Shown here: positions 1 through 9,729 of the stretch, in pieces
Numbering within the stretch: position 1 is the first letter of the stretch
Layout of the letters: each line of letters begins with the position of its first letter
DNA from: an uncultured Pseudomonadales bacterium
GTDB taxonomy: Bacteria > Pseudomonadota > Gammaproteobacteria > Pseudomonadales > Balneatricaceae
Length of the DNA stretch: 64,000 nt
NCBI GenBank assembly: GCA_943787595.1
Contig: CALSNA010000001.1
Span: 186,001-250,000, forward strand
Reading direction: 5' to 3'
Program-made: the position numbers and the translations under genes
Notes under the pieces: model-generated
What the model was told of the DNA's origin: nothing
The model's input: the letters and a program-made list of their open reading frames with translations, nothing else
The model's database searches: none

Positions 1-1
1 C

Positions 2-124
2 AGCAAGGAAGCTGGAATTGCACCCGTTACTCACCTTGACAATCACCCGGTGGGGGATAGTCAGGTAGGTGCCATATGGGAAACAACCGCCAAATTATAC
101 AGTGAAAGAAAATTTGATTACTAA
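2..124 (+). CDS. C-terminus of a class IV aminotransferase (D-amino acid transaminase-like), partial
   Basis: The window opens inside a gene. The frame starting at base 2 stays open for 40 codons and stops with TAA at 122-124. The tail contains PVGDSQVGAIWE, which resembles the PVGDGxPGPxxxRL end of D-alanine/branched-chain aminotransferases (PLP fold type IV). It lies 13 bases before alr, and a D-amino acid transaminase beside alanine racemase would make metabolic sense. The family call rests on one short motif and is tentative. Confidence 0.45.
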   Translation, partial: SKEAGIAPVTHLDNHPVGDSQVGAIWETTAKLYSERKFDY

Positions 125-137
125 ATAGGAGTCGGCG

Positions 138-1238
138 ATGGCGCGACCCAGTCAAATCCACATTGACCTGGCTGCACTGGTTGCCAATTATCGATTGGCT
201 TGTTCTCTGGCACCTAAGTCAAAAACCATGGCTATTATAAAAGCTAATGCTTATGGCCACGGAGCTATTAGCTGTGCTCAGGCACTGCGAAATGATGCTC
301 CAGTGTTCGGCGTTGCCAGTATCGAAGAAGCGTTGCAGCTGCGCCAAGCTGGAATTAAACAGCCTATTTTACTTTTGGAAGGATGCTTTACTGCTGACGA
401 ACTGCCCCTCATTGCGCAACAGCAACTTTGGCTGATGGTAGAAAACTCACGGCAGGTGGATATGATCTGCACTGCAGATTGCGCTGTTCCACTGCAAACA
501 TGGATAAAAATAGACACTGGAATGCATCGACTGGGCTTGAGTCCTGCGCAAGTACCGAGGTTGTTTCAACGCTTGCTGCAGTCTGGCAATGTTGCATCAT
601 CAATCACTTTTGCAACCCATTTTGCTCGTGCAGATGAAACTGATAATGATTTCACCCAGAGGCAGATCCGTTGCTTCCAGCAGGCTATTAAAGCATTCAA
701 CTGTCCGACTAGTCTGGCTAATTCAGCAGCCATATTAGCTTGGCCAGAAGCTCATGCTGACTGGAATCGAGCTGGATTTATGCTCTACGGTGTTTCACCC
801 TTGAACCATGTAACTAAGGCTTGTCTTCAACTTCAACCCGTGATGGAACTGACATCCAAAATCATTTCACTGCGACAAGTCGAGTCTGGTGATGGTGTTG
901 GTTATGGACAGCAGTGGATTGCTAGTCGACCTTCAACTATCGCTACCATAGCCATCGGTTATGGCGATGGCTACCCACGCAACGCTCCAGATGAGACGCC
1001 GGTATTGATCCGTGGACAACGTGCTAATTTAGCAGGGCGAGTGTCAATGGATATGATCACTGTCGATGTAAGCCATATTTCTACCGTTGCAATAGGGGAC
1101 CCAGTGATCCTTTGGGGCAAACAACTTTCGGTTAACGAAGTTGCCAAAGCCTGCGGTACCATTGGCTATGAACTGCTAACCCGAATTACTAGCCGGGTAC
1201 CCAGCCACAATTATCCATCGGGCTTCCATACTTCATAA
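138..1238 (+). CDS. alr: Alanine racemase
   Basis: PLP enzyme that interconverts L- and D-alanine for peptidoglycan; cytoplasmic. The 366 residues match normal Alr length. The PLP lysine lies in MAIIKANAYGHG (about residues 31-42), and the C-terminal beta domain has the catalytic tyrosine region GYGDGYPR and the SMDMITVDV motif. An AGGAG-like Shine-Dalgarno sits just before the ATG. It follows a class IV aminotransferase tail on the same strand. No defects seen. Confidence 0.97.
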   Translation: MARPSQIHIDLAALVANYRLACSLAPKSKTMAIIKANAYGHGAISCAQALRNDAPVFGVASIEEALQLRQAGIKQPILLLEGCFTADELPLIAQQQLWLMVENSRQVDMICTADCAVPLQTWIKIDTGMHRLGLSPAQVPRLFQRLLQSGNVASSITFATHFARADETDNDFTQRQIRCFQQAIKAFNCPTSLANSAAILAWPEAHADWNRAGFMLYGVSPLNHVTKACLQLQPVMELTSKIISLRQVESGDGVGYGQQWIASRPSTIATIAIGYGDGYPRNAPDETPVLIRGQRANLAGRVSMDMITVDVSHISTVAIGDPVILWGKQLSVNEVAKACGTIGYELLTRITSRVPSHNYPSGFHTS

Positions 1239-1915
1239 AAGGCTGGTTCGGCTAGGCATTCTGCACATCTTTTAAGAGCAACGCTATCCTTAGCAGCGGT
1301 GCGCAAACTGTTGTCAGCATTTAATAGATACAATTAGTTTAGTGCACTGTACAGCTAATTTTGGTTGTACGATTTCTTCTAGTGAGTCAGACTGCGAGCA
1401 ACTCGTATATCTGGGCCTGAGTACTCAACAGAGATACCCTGAAATACTTGCGTACAGTGTGCAGGCTCCTCAATGGCGTAGTGGGTGACATCCATTTCAA
1501 TGTTGGGATCAACTCCACTTTTCGTGTTGGGTACCCGTTGGTTTTTATCGAACATTGGCTCAATACGGCCGTCATCAACTCTTGCGATACGATCATCATC
1601 CCGCCTAGATATGTCACTGTTGTATGCTATTCAATAAATCAGGTTTGATTTGATTGCACCTTCCTTGATGTTCTAAGAGCCTACAAATGAAAATCTAAAC
1701 GTCGTCTAGCCTCTCCCCTATCTTGTCATTAAATTCGTGTAAAAGTTCTCTTTTGATACAGGAACTGAAGGCATGTTCACGTAGGTCTCAGCTAGAGTGA
1801 AGCCAGTCAGGCTTAGGGTCAGCAGTATTTTGAAAGATTGTGTAAAAGATAAATTTCTACGTTGTGCTGAATATTTTTGTAAAGGTGCAGTTGACCCTAT
1901 TCGAGTTTGTTCCAG
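1239..1915. other. Non-coding/decayed stretch between alr and the LacI relic
   Basis: No intact gene found. The only coherent signal is the start-less minus-strand frame at 1379-1630, listed separately. The rest has stops in all frames and no recognisable motif, as expected for an eroded locus beside the decaying sulfonate cluster. Confidence 0.5.
1379..1630 (-). pseudogene. Unidentified gene remnant (3' fragment)
   Basis: Reading leftwards from 1630, a frame stays open for 83 codons to TAG at 1379-1381 but has no usable start and an in-frame stop just upstream. The residues have protein-like composition (RIARVDDGRIEPMFDKNQRV, then IEMDVTHYAIEEP), unlike chance translation. I could not assign a family. 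It may be the C-terminus of a gene lost from the sulfonate locus. Low confidence. Confidence 0.25.
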
Positions 1916-2310
1916 CTATGGCGGCAGTGTGCTGGATTGACGTACTACTAACGTGACGTCTACTTCAGTGTTGGCAGTGGGTTGCCCACCTGCCAATACA
2001 TCGATTAAATACTGGGCGGCCTTTTCACCCATGCTCTTAAAAGGAATATGCATAGTGGTCAGGCTGGGTGTCAGGTTAGCACTTAAAGGCAGATCATCAA
2101 AGCCGGTAATAGACACTTGTGCTGGCACCTGAATGCCTCTGGCTTGGCATTCCAGCAGTGCGCCGATGGCCAGCACATCATTAGTACATATTATCGCTGT
2201 TGGTGGTTTTGCCTGTGCTTGTAGTTGGCGACAGGCTTGGCGGCCAGCATTGATGTCGTAAGGACATTGCTTTATTCGTTGTCCGTCTAGGTGAATCTCG
2301 GCTATCCGCG
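1916..2310 (-). pseudogene. LacI-family regulator, ligand-binding-domain fragment
   Basis: The minus-strand frame encodes only the C-terminal part of a LacI/GalR repressor: PPTAIICTNDVLAIGALLEC, then the family signature VSITGFDDLPLSANLTPSLT and the usual MGEKAAQYLIDVL helix. The DNA-binding helix-turn-helix and the first half of the sensor domain (about 200 residues) are missing. The 5' break abuts the broken 5' end of the divergent GMC gene, so one deletion probably removed both starts and the shared promoter. It may once have regulated the sulfonate genes. Confidence 0.8.
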
Positions 2311-3394
2311 CAATGATGATTACAATAATGTCCAGCAAGAAGGTGTGGGTATGTTTCAACTGACAGCACTTCATGGTCGCCGTTGCAGTAGTGCTGTTGC
2401 TTATTTAAATCCTGCCCGCCCACGTTCAAATTTGACCATTCTAACCAGATCCTGCGTTGAGAAGCTTTTGCTGAATGGTAAGCGTGTGGTTGGTGTACAA
2501 ACCAATAAAGGCACTCTTTCAGCTGCCAAAGAAGTAGTATTAAGTGCCGGCGCTATTGGCTCACCCCAATTATTGATGGTGTCTGGTATTGGCTGTGCCA
2601 ATGAGTTGCAAGCACATAATATCAAGGTTGTGCATGATCTAGTGGGTGTTGGGCGTAATCTTCAGGATCACCTGCAAGCTCGCCCGGTTTACAAGTGCCG
2701 TTCCAGTACTATTAATACAGAAATTAACAGTTGGTTTAAAAAAGCTATTATCGGTCTGGAATATCTTGTTAAGCGCACTGGCCCCATGACCATGGCAGTC
2801 AGTCTCGGTACAGCTTTTTTTAAAGCCCACCTAAGCCCCAATCGGCCCGATATTCAGTTTCATATTCAGCCATTTAGTGCCGATGCGCCAGCCGATGGTC
2901 CCCATAAATTTGATGCATTTACGGCATCAGTATTGCAAATGCGTCCACAGAGTCGGGGTCATATTAGTCTGGTATCAGCCCGTTTTGCTGTTCAACCTGA
3001 GTTACATCCGAATTACCTAGCTACTAGGTTAGATCAGGACACCATAGTTGCAGGTATTAAGGTAGCCCGAACCGTTGTTCAGCAACAACCTTTACAGTCG
3101 TTAATTGTGGCCGAACATGAGCCTGGGCCCAGTGTGCCACCAGATGATGATGCCGCTATTTTGGCTTGGGTACGCAATACAGCAACTACTATTTACCACC
3201 CAACCGGTACTTGCAAAATGGGTGTGGATGAAGAGAGCGTGGTCAATCCACGTTTGCGTGTACATGGTGTTGAAGGGGTGCGTGTAGCAGATGCATCAAT
3301 AATGCCGAGTATCGTTTCTGGTAATACCAATGCACCGGCTATTATGATTGGCAAAAAAGCAGCTGCCATGATATTGGAGGACGCGCAAGCATGA
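2297..3394 (+). pseudogene. GMC-family FAD dehydrogenase, 5'-truncated (isethionate/choline dehydrogenase-like)
   Basis: About 365 C-terminal residues of a glucose-methanol-choline oxidoreductase, a family usually near 530 residues. Present: the second GMC signature GAIGSPQLLMVSGIG, the RNLQDH motif, the active-site segment YHPTGTCKMG and the C-terminal VADASIMPSIVSGNTNAP. The N-terminal GxGxxG FAD-binding half is gone, so the product cannot be functional. The stop overlaps the next ATG (ATGA). Next to a TRAP transporter and xsc, an isethionate dehydrogenase (alcohol to sulfoacetaldehyde) is plausible. That substrate is inferred from context only. Confidence 0.85.
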
Positions 3395-3876
3395 CTATTC
3401 CATGGATTGAAATGACTCAGATCGTGTTTGCCGATTTAATTTTGTCGGGTGACAATGCTCTGGTAATAGGTATGGCGGCGGCTGGTTTGGCACCCAAACA
3501 GCGCAAACAAGTGATTTTTGTTGGCATGGCATTAGCGGCATTATTTCGTATTCTGTTTGCTGGTGCTTTTGGGGAGAGATTCAAACATTTACTACATCCA
3601 ATGATGGTGCTTCTGAGTTGGATAATACAAATGCCTCTCCAACGAGTATGGGCAATGCCTTAATCACTATCGCCATAGCCGATATTTCCATGTCTCTGGA
3701 TAATGTGATGGCGGTGGCAGCTATTGCCCGTGATAACACTCAGCTGCTTATTATCGGTTTGAGTTTCCGAGTATTTCCTATATAGGGCTAATTGTTCTGG
3801 TATACCTCACGATAATGATGTTGTATGACGGCACTCTAAATATTCTCAATTACACTGGTTTGGTAACCATAACTTA
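3391..3876 (+). pseudogene. TerC/YjbE-like integral membrane protein, frameshifted
   Basis: The start overlaps the GMC stop. The first part carries the family motif DLILSGDNALVIGMAA followed by a hydrophobic helix. The frame is lost near 3600-3650. The second repeat, with the matching motif ADISMSLDNVMAVAAIA, resumes around 3655, then stops at a TAG near 3786; a further hydrophobic segment runs on to about 3876. The gene is broken more than once. TerC-like proteins are membrane transporters or metal-resistance factors; the role here is unknown. Confidence 0.75.
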
Positions 3877-3982
3877 AAGAATCTGTTTGCCCATCATTGG
3901 GTGCCGGGTGATGCCTTCCACGCGGCAAAGTGAAACAGCATAAATGAAGGCGAAAATAAAAAATGGAGGACTTAATATTTCC

Positions 3983-5057
3983 GTGACTACGAAAGTAAAG
4001 TTGTTCTCTGCGCTTGCTGCGTTGGTGTTCAGCTCAACGGTGGCATTAGCAAAAGATGTTACCATTCGGGTGCAGTCTGTCATTCCCTAGAAGGCTGATG
4101 AAGTGCATATGCTGAATGAATTTGCCAAAGATGTGCATGACCTGACTGATGGATCCTTAACTATTGAAATCTTACCAGCTGGTGCTGTGGTGGGGGTAAA
4201 AGAAACCCTTGATGCAGTGGATGCTGGCCTGATTGATGGACCCATTACTGGTCTGGCAAGCATCCTGCGGCCATGCTATTTGGCTCTCCTGTGGCCGGTG
4301 CTGGTGTGGGTATTGATAATATTGCTTTCCTGTCTTGGTTCCAGTACGGCGGTGGTAAGGAACTGTATGACGAGTTGTGGGATCAGATGGGTGTTAATGT
4401 CAAAGGCGCTATACTGCAACCTGTTGGCCCTGAAGCTCTGGGTTGGTTTAGTGAGCCGATTAACTCTATGGAAGATTTCCGTAAGTACCGTTTCCGCACG
4501 CCCCCAGGTATTCCAGGACAGACCTACAAAGATATTGGTGTGGCATCTGTAGCCATGGGCGGTGGTGATATTCTGCCTGCTCTGGAGAAGGGCACTATTG
4601 ACGCTGCCGAATGGTGTTGTCCCAAGCCTGATAGTGTCTTTGGTTTCCAGAAAGTGCTAAAGCATTATTACCTGCAGGGTTTGCATCAGGTGGTAGTAAA
4701 CGCTGATATGTATATCAACGGTGATGTCTATGATTCCTTAACGCCGTTACAGCAAAAAGCGTTGGAAGTAGCTGCCAATGCTTCTCTGTCGAAGGCCATG
4801 TCCTATCGTATATATGAAAATGGTAAGGCTTTGAAAGATCTGACAGAAAACCATGGTGTGCAATTGCATGATACTCCAGCAGACTATTTCCCTGCATATA
4901 TGAATGCAGCTAAAGCGTCTTTGGAAAAGAAAGAAGCTGATAACGCTTTCTTTGCTAAAGTATGGCAGTCACAGAAGGACTTTGCTGCTATTGCTGTGCC
5001 GGTGCTCAGCAATCCAATGCTAGTTTGGGCAAAGCCTTTGCTGATTCTGTGAAGTAA
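3983..5057 (+). pseudogene. TRAP transporter substrate-binding protein DctP, multiply broken
   Basis: A GTG start at 3983 with GGAGG upstream begins a clear signal peptide (LFSALAALVFSSTVALA). In-frame TAG at 4088-4090 interrupts the mature N-terminus. A frameshift near 4260-4280 moves the coding into the next frame (EALGWFSEPINSMEDFRKYR, TPPGIPGQTYKDIG, GTIDAAEW). A second shift near 5000 leaves the native tail (AFADSVK, stop 5055-5057) out of frame. It should be the periplasmic receptor for the TRAP permease that follows. With three lesions it is almost surely dead. Confidence 0.88.
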
Positions 5058-5291
5058 TGTTCAGGTTATGCTGAATAGGCACTTTGCACGGGAAACCTTA
5101 TGCAGAGTGCTAACCTTTTAGACTAATAGGGGGTTGCACGAGTCGGAATTTTATTCGTTGACGAGGCAAAAGCGCACGCAAAGAGGAAATTTATATATGA
5201 TAAATAATCACTTGCATAGCTTTTTAAAGCCGTCACGGGACAAAATAACCAGCGGGCAAAGTTCTCTGATAAAAATAATGGAGAGGGATCT

Positions 5292-7547
5292 ATGGCTAAC
5301 AAATCACCGGCGATGGAGTTAGATATATCCGACGAGTTGATTGCAGAGCGCAGGGCAGAACAACCAGGTGAGACCCCCAACGATATGCTGCCATGGATGC
5401 GTAAGGTTGTTGCAGCCATTGATATTACCAATAATTGGGTCGGTAAGATAACCTGTTTATTACTGATTCCAATTATGGCAGCTATGGTTTATGAAGTGGT
5501 GGCTCGCAAGTTGTTTGTGGCACCAACTTTATGGGCTTACGACACCAGCCGTATGTTTTATGGTGCTATGTTTATGTTGGGTGCCGGCTATGCTTTGTTG
5601 AAAGGCGTGCATATTCGTGCTGACTTCCTTTACAGAACTTGGTCCCTAAGATCTCAGGCTACGGTTGATGTGGTGCTGTATTTGGCCTTTTATTTTCCTG
5701 CCATGCTATTCTTTTTCTGGGTATCGTCTGAATATACCCTCAATGCCTGGGTGCGTTGGGAAAGGGCTATGGATACCACCTTGATGGCGCCATTGGCCCC
5801 AGCACGCACGGCTATGCCCGTGGGCATTTTCTTTTTAATATTGCAGGGTATTGCTGAACTGCTGCGTTGTTTTAATGCTATGGGTAGCCATCGTCAGACC
5901 GGATTCTTGCGCTTTATGCCTGTCTATATCCTGCTTTTGGCAGCGTTTTTTGTGTTTGTATTTTACCCTGACAGTTTACCAGTAGATAGTCTCTGGTTTG
6001 ATACGCTAAAAATAAATGCCTTAGCGGAAATCGAAAACGAGATGATAGGCGTGTTTATGATTGCTACCATGATGTTTGCCATTTTTGTGGGCTTCCCTAT
6101 TTCCTTTACCTTGATTTTTTTGGGATTTGTTTTTGGTGCCTGGGGTTTTGGCACCAAGCTGGTATTCTTTTTACAAACCTTTCAGTTTAACAATGTTATG
6201 CTGGAGCAAACCCTAGCAGCCGTACCCCTGTTTGTGTTTATGGGCATTATGATGGAGCAGGCTGGACTCATGGAGCGCCTGTTCAATTCAGTGCAGTTAA
6301 TGTTGTCGCGTACGCGTGGTGCCTTGTATTTGGCGGTGCTGTTTGTTTCCACTATCTTTGCTGCTGCAACAGGCATTGTTGGTGCCTCGGTAACCATTCT
6401 GGGGATTATGGCTTCCAAGACGATGAACAGGTCGGGCTATAATGTGCAACTGGCCGCGGGCACGATAACGGCTGGTGGAACATTGGGTATCTTGATACCA
6501 CCTTCCATTATGCTGGTAGTCATGGGGCCGGTAATGGAAGTACCGGTAACAGACCTCTTCTCTGCGGCTATTATCCCAGGCATTATGTTGGCAGCCCTTT
6601 ATGCCGGTTATGCCATGGCACGGTGCTGGTTCAACTCTGATCTGGGACCTATTTTTCCCCAGGGTGAACAACCTGAAACCTCTAATATGTATTGGCTGGA
6701 AGCCATACTGGTGATCGGCTCGCTAATTGTGCTATTTACGCTGATTATCATGGGTTTAAACGGCACTCTAGCAGGCTATTTCCCTTTGTCCCGTATTGTT
6801 ATCCCCCTGCTCTGGGTAGCGATTATGTTCTATGGGGCTACTTGGGTAATGAAAGTATGTCCAGCAGGTTTCTATTTTTCTGATCTGTGGTATGAATTTT
6901 TTATGGGCCTGGTACCACCTTCTACTTTGGTAGCGTTTGCTTTGGGTTCTATTCTATTTGGTTGGGCAACCCCGACAGAAGGAGCTGCCTGTGGTGCTTT
7001 TGGTTCGTTGTTACTGGCCTTTGCCTACCGCAAATTAACCAAGCAAAGATTATATGATGCTTTGATCAAAACCCTGGAAATATCGGTTTTAATTCTGTTT
7101 TTGGTCGCTGCTTCGAATTTCTTTGGTGCAGTCTTCTCCCGCTTGGGGACACCGACTATGTTGACAGAATATCTATTGTCATGGGACCTGTCTCCAACCA
7201 TGGTGTTGGTTATCATTATGGCACTGATATTCCTGCTAGGGTGGCCCCTTGAATGGGTGCCTATTGTATTAATCATTGTGCCTATATTGATTCCGGTGTT
7301 GGTGAAGATGGAAATTAACCTGATTTGGTTTAGCATTTTGGTGGCGATCAATTTGCAAACGGCCTGGCTCAGTCCTCCAGTGGCGCTTTCGGCCTACTTC
7401 CTCAAAGGCGTGGTGCCAGAATGGGATTTAAAAGATATCTATCTGGGGATGATGCAGTTTATGGGGATCCAGCTCATTTGCCTGATACTGGTGTTTAACT
7501 TTCCACAAATTGCTCTTTGGTTGCCAGAATATTTGTATGGTCCTTAG
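5292..7547 (+). CDS. TRAP transporter fused DctQ-DctM permease
   Basis: Intact 751-residue inner-membrane protein. Residues about 30-220 form the small four-helix DctQ domain. About 250-751 form the large DctM domain with roughly 12 helices and typical motifs (GFPISFTLIFLGFVFG, FMGIMMEQAG, GGTLGILIPPS, GWATPTEGAACGAFGS). Such fusions drive sodium-dependent uptake of acids delivered by a DctP receptor. The neighbouring dctP is broken, so the permease either uses another receptor or is not yet degraded. With xsc downstream, a C2-sulfonate substrate is likely (inference). Confidence 0.93.
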   Translation: MANKSPAMELDISDELIAERRAEQPGETPNDMLPWMRKVVAAIDITNNWVGKITCLLLIPIMAAMVYEVVARKLFVAPTLWAYDTSRMFYGAMFMLGAGYALLKGVHIRADFLYRTWSLRSQATVDVVLYLAFYFPAMLFFFWVSSEYTLNAWVRWERAMDTTLMAPLAPARTAMPVGIFFLILQGIAELLRCFNAMGSHRQTGFLRFMPVYILLLAAFFVFVFYPDSLPVDSLWFDTLKINALAEIENEMIGVFMIATMMFAIFVGFPISFTLIFLGFVFGAWGFGTKLVFFLQTFQFNNVMLEQTLAAVPLFVFMGIMMEQAGLMERLFNSVQLMLSRTRGALYLAVLFVSTIFAAATGIVGASVTILGIMASKTMNRSGYNVQLAAGTITAGGTLGILIPPSIMLVVMGPVMEVPVTDLFSAAIIPGIMLAALYAGYAMARCWFNSDLGPIFPQGEQPETSNMYWLEAILVIGSLIVLFTLIIMGLNGTLAGYFPLSRIVIPLLWVAIMFYGATWVMKVCPAGFYFSDLWYEFFMGLVPPSTLVAFALGSILFGWATPTEGAACGAFGSLLLAFAYRKLTKQRLYDALIKTLEISVLILFLVAASNFFGAVFSRLGTPTMLTEYLLSWDLSPTMVLVIIMALIFLLGWPLEWVPIVLIIVPILIPVLVKMEINLIWFSILVAINLQTAWLSPPVALSAYFLKGVVPEWDLKDIYLGMMQFMGIQLICLILVFNFPQIALWLPEYLYGP

Positions 7548-7571
7548 ATACCGACATGATTTTCTGTAATC

Positions 7572-7595
7572 GTGCTGCTTAAAGCACTCTTTTTT
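7572..7595 (+). terminator. Possible rho-independent terminator after the TRAP permease
   Basis: A short stem GTGCT/AGCAC is followed at once by TCTTTTTT, 25 bases after the permease stop. The stem has only five base pairs, so the call is moderate. Confidence 0.45.
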
Positions 7596-7680
7596 ATGCT
7601 TGCAAAGATTAGACTTATAAATAAAATAATGTGGCCCTATAGTCACACACCGGGTTTGTTTAAACTGGCCAAACTAGCAT

Positions 7681-7708
7681 AAAAAGCCTGCCATCTGATG
7701 GTTCAGGC
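7681..7708 (-). terminator. Hairpin with T-tract on the minus strand
   Basis: On the minus strand, GCCTG and CCAT pair with ATGG and CAGGC and are followed by TTTTT. This is a good terminator shape, but it faces leftwards between two rightward genes. It may be a bidirectional structure or a relic of a lost gene. Confidence 0.4.
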
Positions 7709-7732
7709 ACTGTTATTAACCATTAATTAGGT

Positions 7733-9538
7733 ATGTCAGTAATGAAAATGACCACAGAAGAAGCTTTTATAAAAACCTTGCAGATGCACGGTATTGAACA
7801 TGCGTTCGGTATTATTGGCTCTGCCATGATGCCGATCTCTGATCTTTTTGATCTCGCTGGTATTACTTTCTGGGATTGTGCCCATGAAGGTTCTGGTGGC
7901 ATGATGGCTGATGGCTATACACGTGCGACTGGTAAGATGAGTATGATGATTGCGCAAAATGGTCCAGGTATTACCAACTTTGTCACGGCTGTGAAAACAG
8001 CTTATTGGAATCACACTCCACTATTGCTGGTAACCCCTCAGGCAGCCAATAAAACAATTGGTCAGGGTGGCTTTCAGGAAGTGGAACAGATGGCACTGTT
8101 CAAGGACATGGTCTGCTATCAGGAAGAAGTGCGCGATCCATCGCGTATGGCTGAAGTGCTAGACCGTGTTATTGCCAATGCTCATCGGGCCTCTGCGCCT
8201 GCACAGATTAACGTACCACGTGATATGTTCACGCAGGTGGTCGATATCGACTTGCCAACCATGATTGATTTTGAGCTGCCTGCCGGTGGTGGAGCTGCCA
8301 TCGCTGCTGCTGCTAACATGTTGTCTAGTGCCAAGGCGCCAGTGATCCTGAATGGTGCTGGCGTGGTTTTGTCTCCCGGTGGTATTGCAGCTTCCATTGC
8401 TGTGGCCGAGCGTCTGGATGCACCGGTATGCTGTGGTTATCAGCACAATGATGCCTTTCCTGGTTCACACCCCCTGTTTGCTGGCCCTTTGGGTTATAAT
8501 GGCTCCAAGGCAGCTATGGAATTGATTCGTGATGCCGACGTGGTATTGGCTTTAGGAACTCGCTTAAACCCATTTTCTACTTTGCCAGGTTATGGTATTG
8601 ACTACTGGCCAAAGCATGCCCGTATTATCCAGGTTGATCTGAAGCCTGAACGCATTGGTTTGACTAAGCCTGTAAGTGTAGGCATCGTTGGTGATGCAGC
8701 CAAGGTTGCCAACAGCATTGTAGCCCAACTAACAGTCACTGCCGGTGATACTGATCGTGCCACCCGTAAGGCTCTCATAGCCGATACCAAAGCCAGATGG
8801 GCAGTTGAATTAGCGGCTATGACACATGAAGAGGATGATTCAGGTACTACCTGGAATGAGCGTGCCCGTGCTGCCAAACCTGAATGGTTGAGCCCACGCA
8901 TGGTTTGGCGAGCTATTGAAGCAGTGCTGCCCAAAGAAGCGATTATTTCTTCTGACATCGGTAACAACTGTGCTATTGGCAATGCTTATCCAACCTTTGA
9001 TGAGGGTCGCAAGTACCTGGCCCCTGGTCTGTTTGGCCCCTGTGGTTACGGACTGCCCGCAATTGTTGGTGCTAAAATAGGTTGTCCTGATACACCGGTT
9101 GTCGGTTTTGCTGGTGATGGAGCCTTTGGTATTGCTGTAACAGAGTTGACTGCTATTGGTCGTGAAGGATGGCCAGCGGTCACCCAGATAGTTATGCGTA
9201 ATTATCAGTGGGGAGCTGAGAAGCGTAATTCTACACTCTGGTTTGACGATAATTTTGTGGGCACTGAACTGGACGAAAATGTTAGTTATGCAGCGATCGC
9301 CCAAGCTTGTGGCTTACAGGGTGTGCAGGCTCGTACTATGAGTGAGGTTAGCGCTACCTTGAGCCAAGCTTTGGCAGACCAGGAAAATGGTAAAACCACC
9401 TTGATTGAAATTCTGATTAATCAGGAATTGGGTGAGCCTTTCCGTCGTGATGCTATGAAAAATCCAGTACAGGTCGCCGGTATTAGCCGAGATGATATGC
9501 GCCCACAAAAAGGTAGCCCTCATGTTTTATACCCATGA
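7733..9538 (+). CDS. xsc: Sulfoacetaldehyde acetyltransferase
   Basis: Thiamine-diphosphate enzyme converting sulfoacetaldehyde and phosphate to acetyl phosphate and sulfite, the desulfonation step of taurine and isethionate breakdown. 601 residues, full length. The N-terminal PYR domain has GIIGSAMMPISDLFDL, FWDCAHEGSGGMMADGYTRA and QNGPGITNFVTAVKTAYWNH. The ThDP site GFAGDGAFGIAVTELTAIGR (about 460-480) and following RNYQWGAEKRN are intact. Starts at 7733, 7742 (MKMTTEEAF) and 7748 are all possible; 7742 matches the usual family start. It is preserved although upstream pathway genes are broken. Confidence 0.95.
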   Translation: MSVMKMTTEEAFIKTLQMHGIEHAFGIIGSAMMPISDLFDLAGITFWDCAHEGSGGMMADGYTRATGKMSMMIAQNGPGITNFVTAVKTAYWNHTPLLLVTPQAANKTIGQGGFQEVEQMALFKDMVCYQEEVRDPSRMAEVLDRVIANAHRASAPAQINVPRDMFTQVVDIDLPTMIDFELPAGGGAAIAAAANMLSSAKAPVILNGAGVVLSPGGIAASIAVAERLDAPVCCGYQHNDAFPGSHPLFAGPLGYNGSKAAMELIRDADVVLALGTRLNPFSTLPGYGIDYWPKHARIIQVDLKPERIGLTKPVSVGIVGDAAKVANSIVAQLTVTAGDTDRATRKALIADTKARWAVELAAMTHEEDDSGTTWNERARAAKPEWLSPRMVWRAIEAVLPKEAIISSDIGNNCAIGNAYPTFDEGRKYLAPGLFGPCGYGLPAIVGAKIGCPDTPVVGFAGDGAFGIAVTELTAIGREGWPAVTQIVMRNYQWGAEKRNSTLWFDDNFVGTELDENVSYAAIAQACGLQGVQARTMSEVSATLSQALADQENGKTTLIEILINQELGEPFRRDAMKNPVQVAGISRDDMRPQKGSPHVLYP

Positions 9539-9729
9539 TCGTATCGTTAAACACAAGGCTGGCTGACTGAATTTAGCTGGCCAATTAGGCAATATCTCTA
9601 AAGCCTGCAAGATAATAAACTGTGCAGTAAAGTTGCTTTAAACACATGGTATTTGCGAGTGCTTTCAAAAAACTATTTTGCAGGAGTTTTATTAGCCGAC
9701 TCTGAGACGCAAAATCTATGAATTCATTG

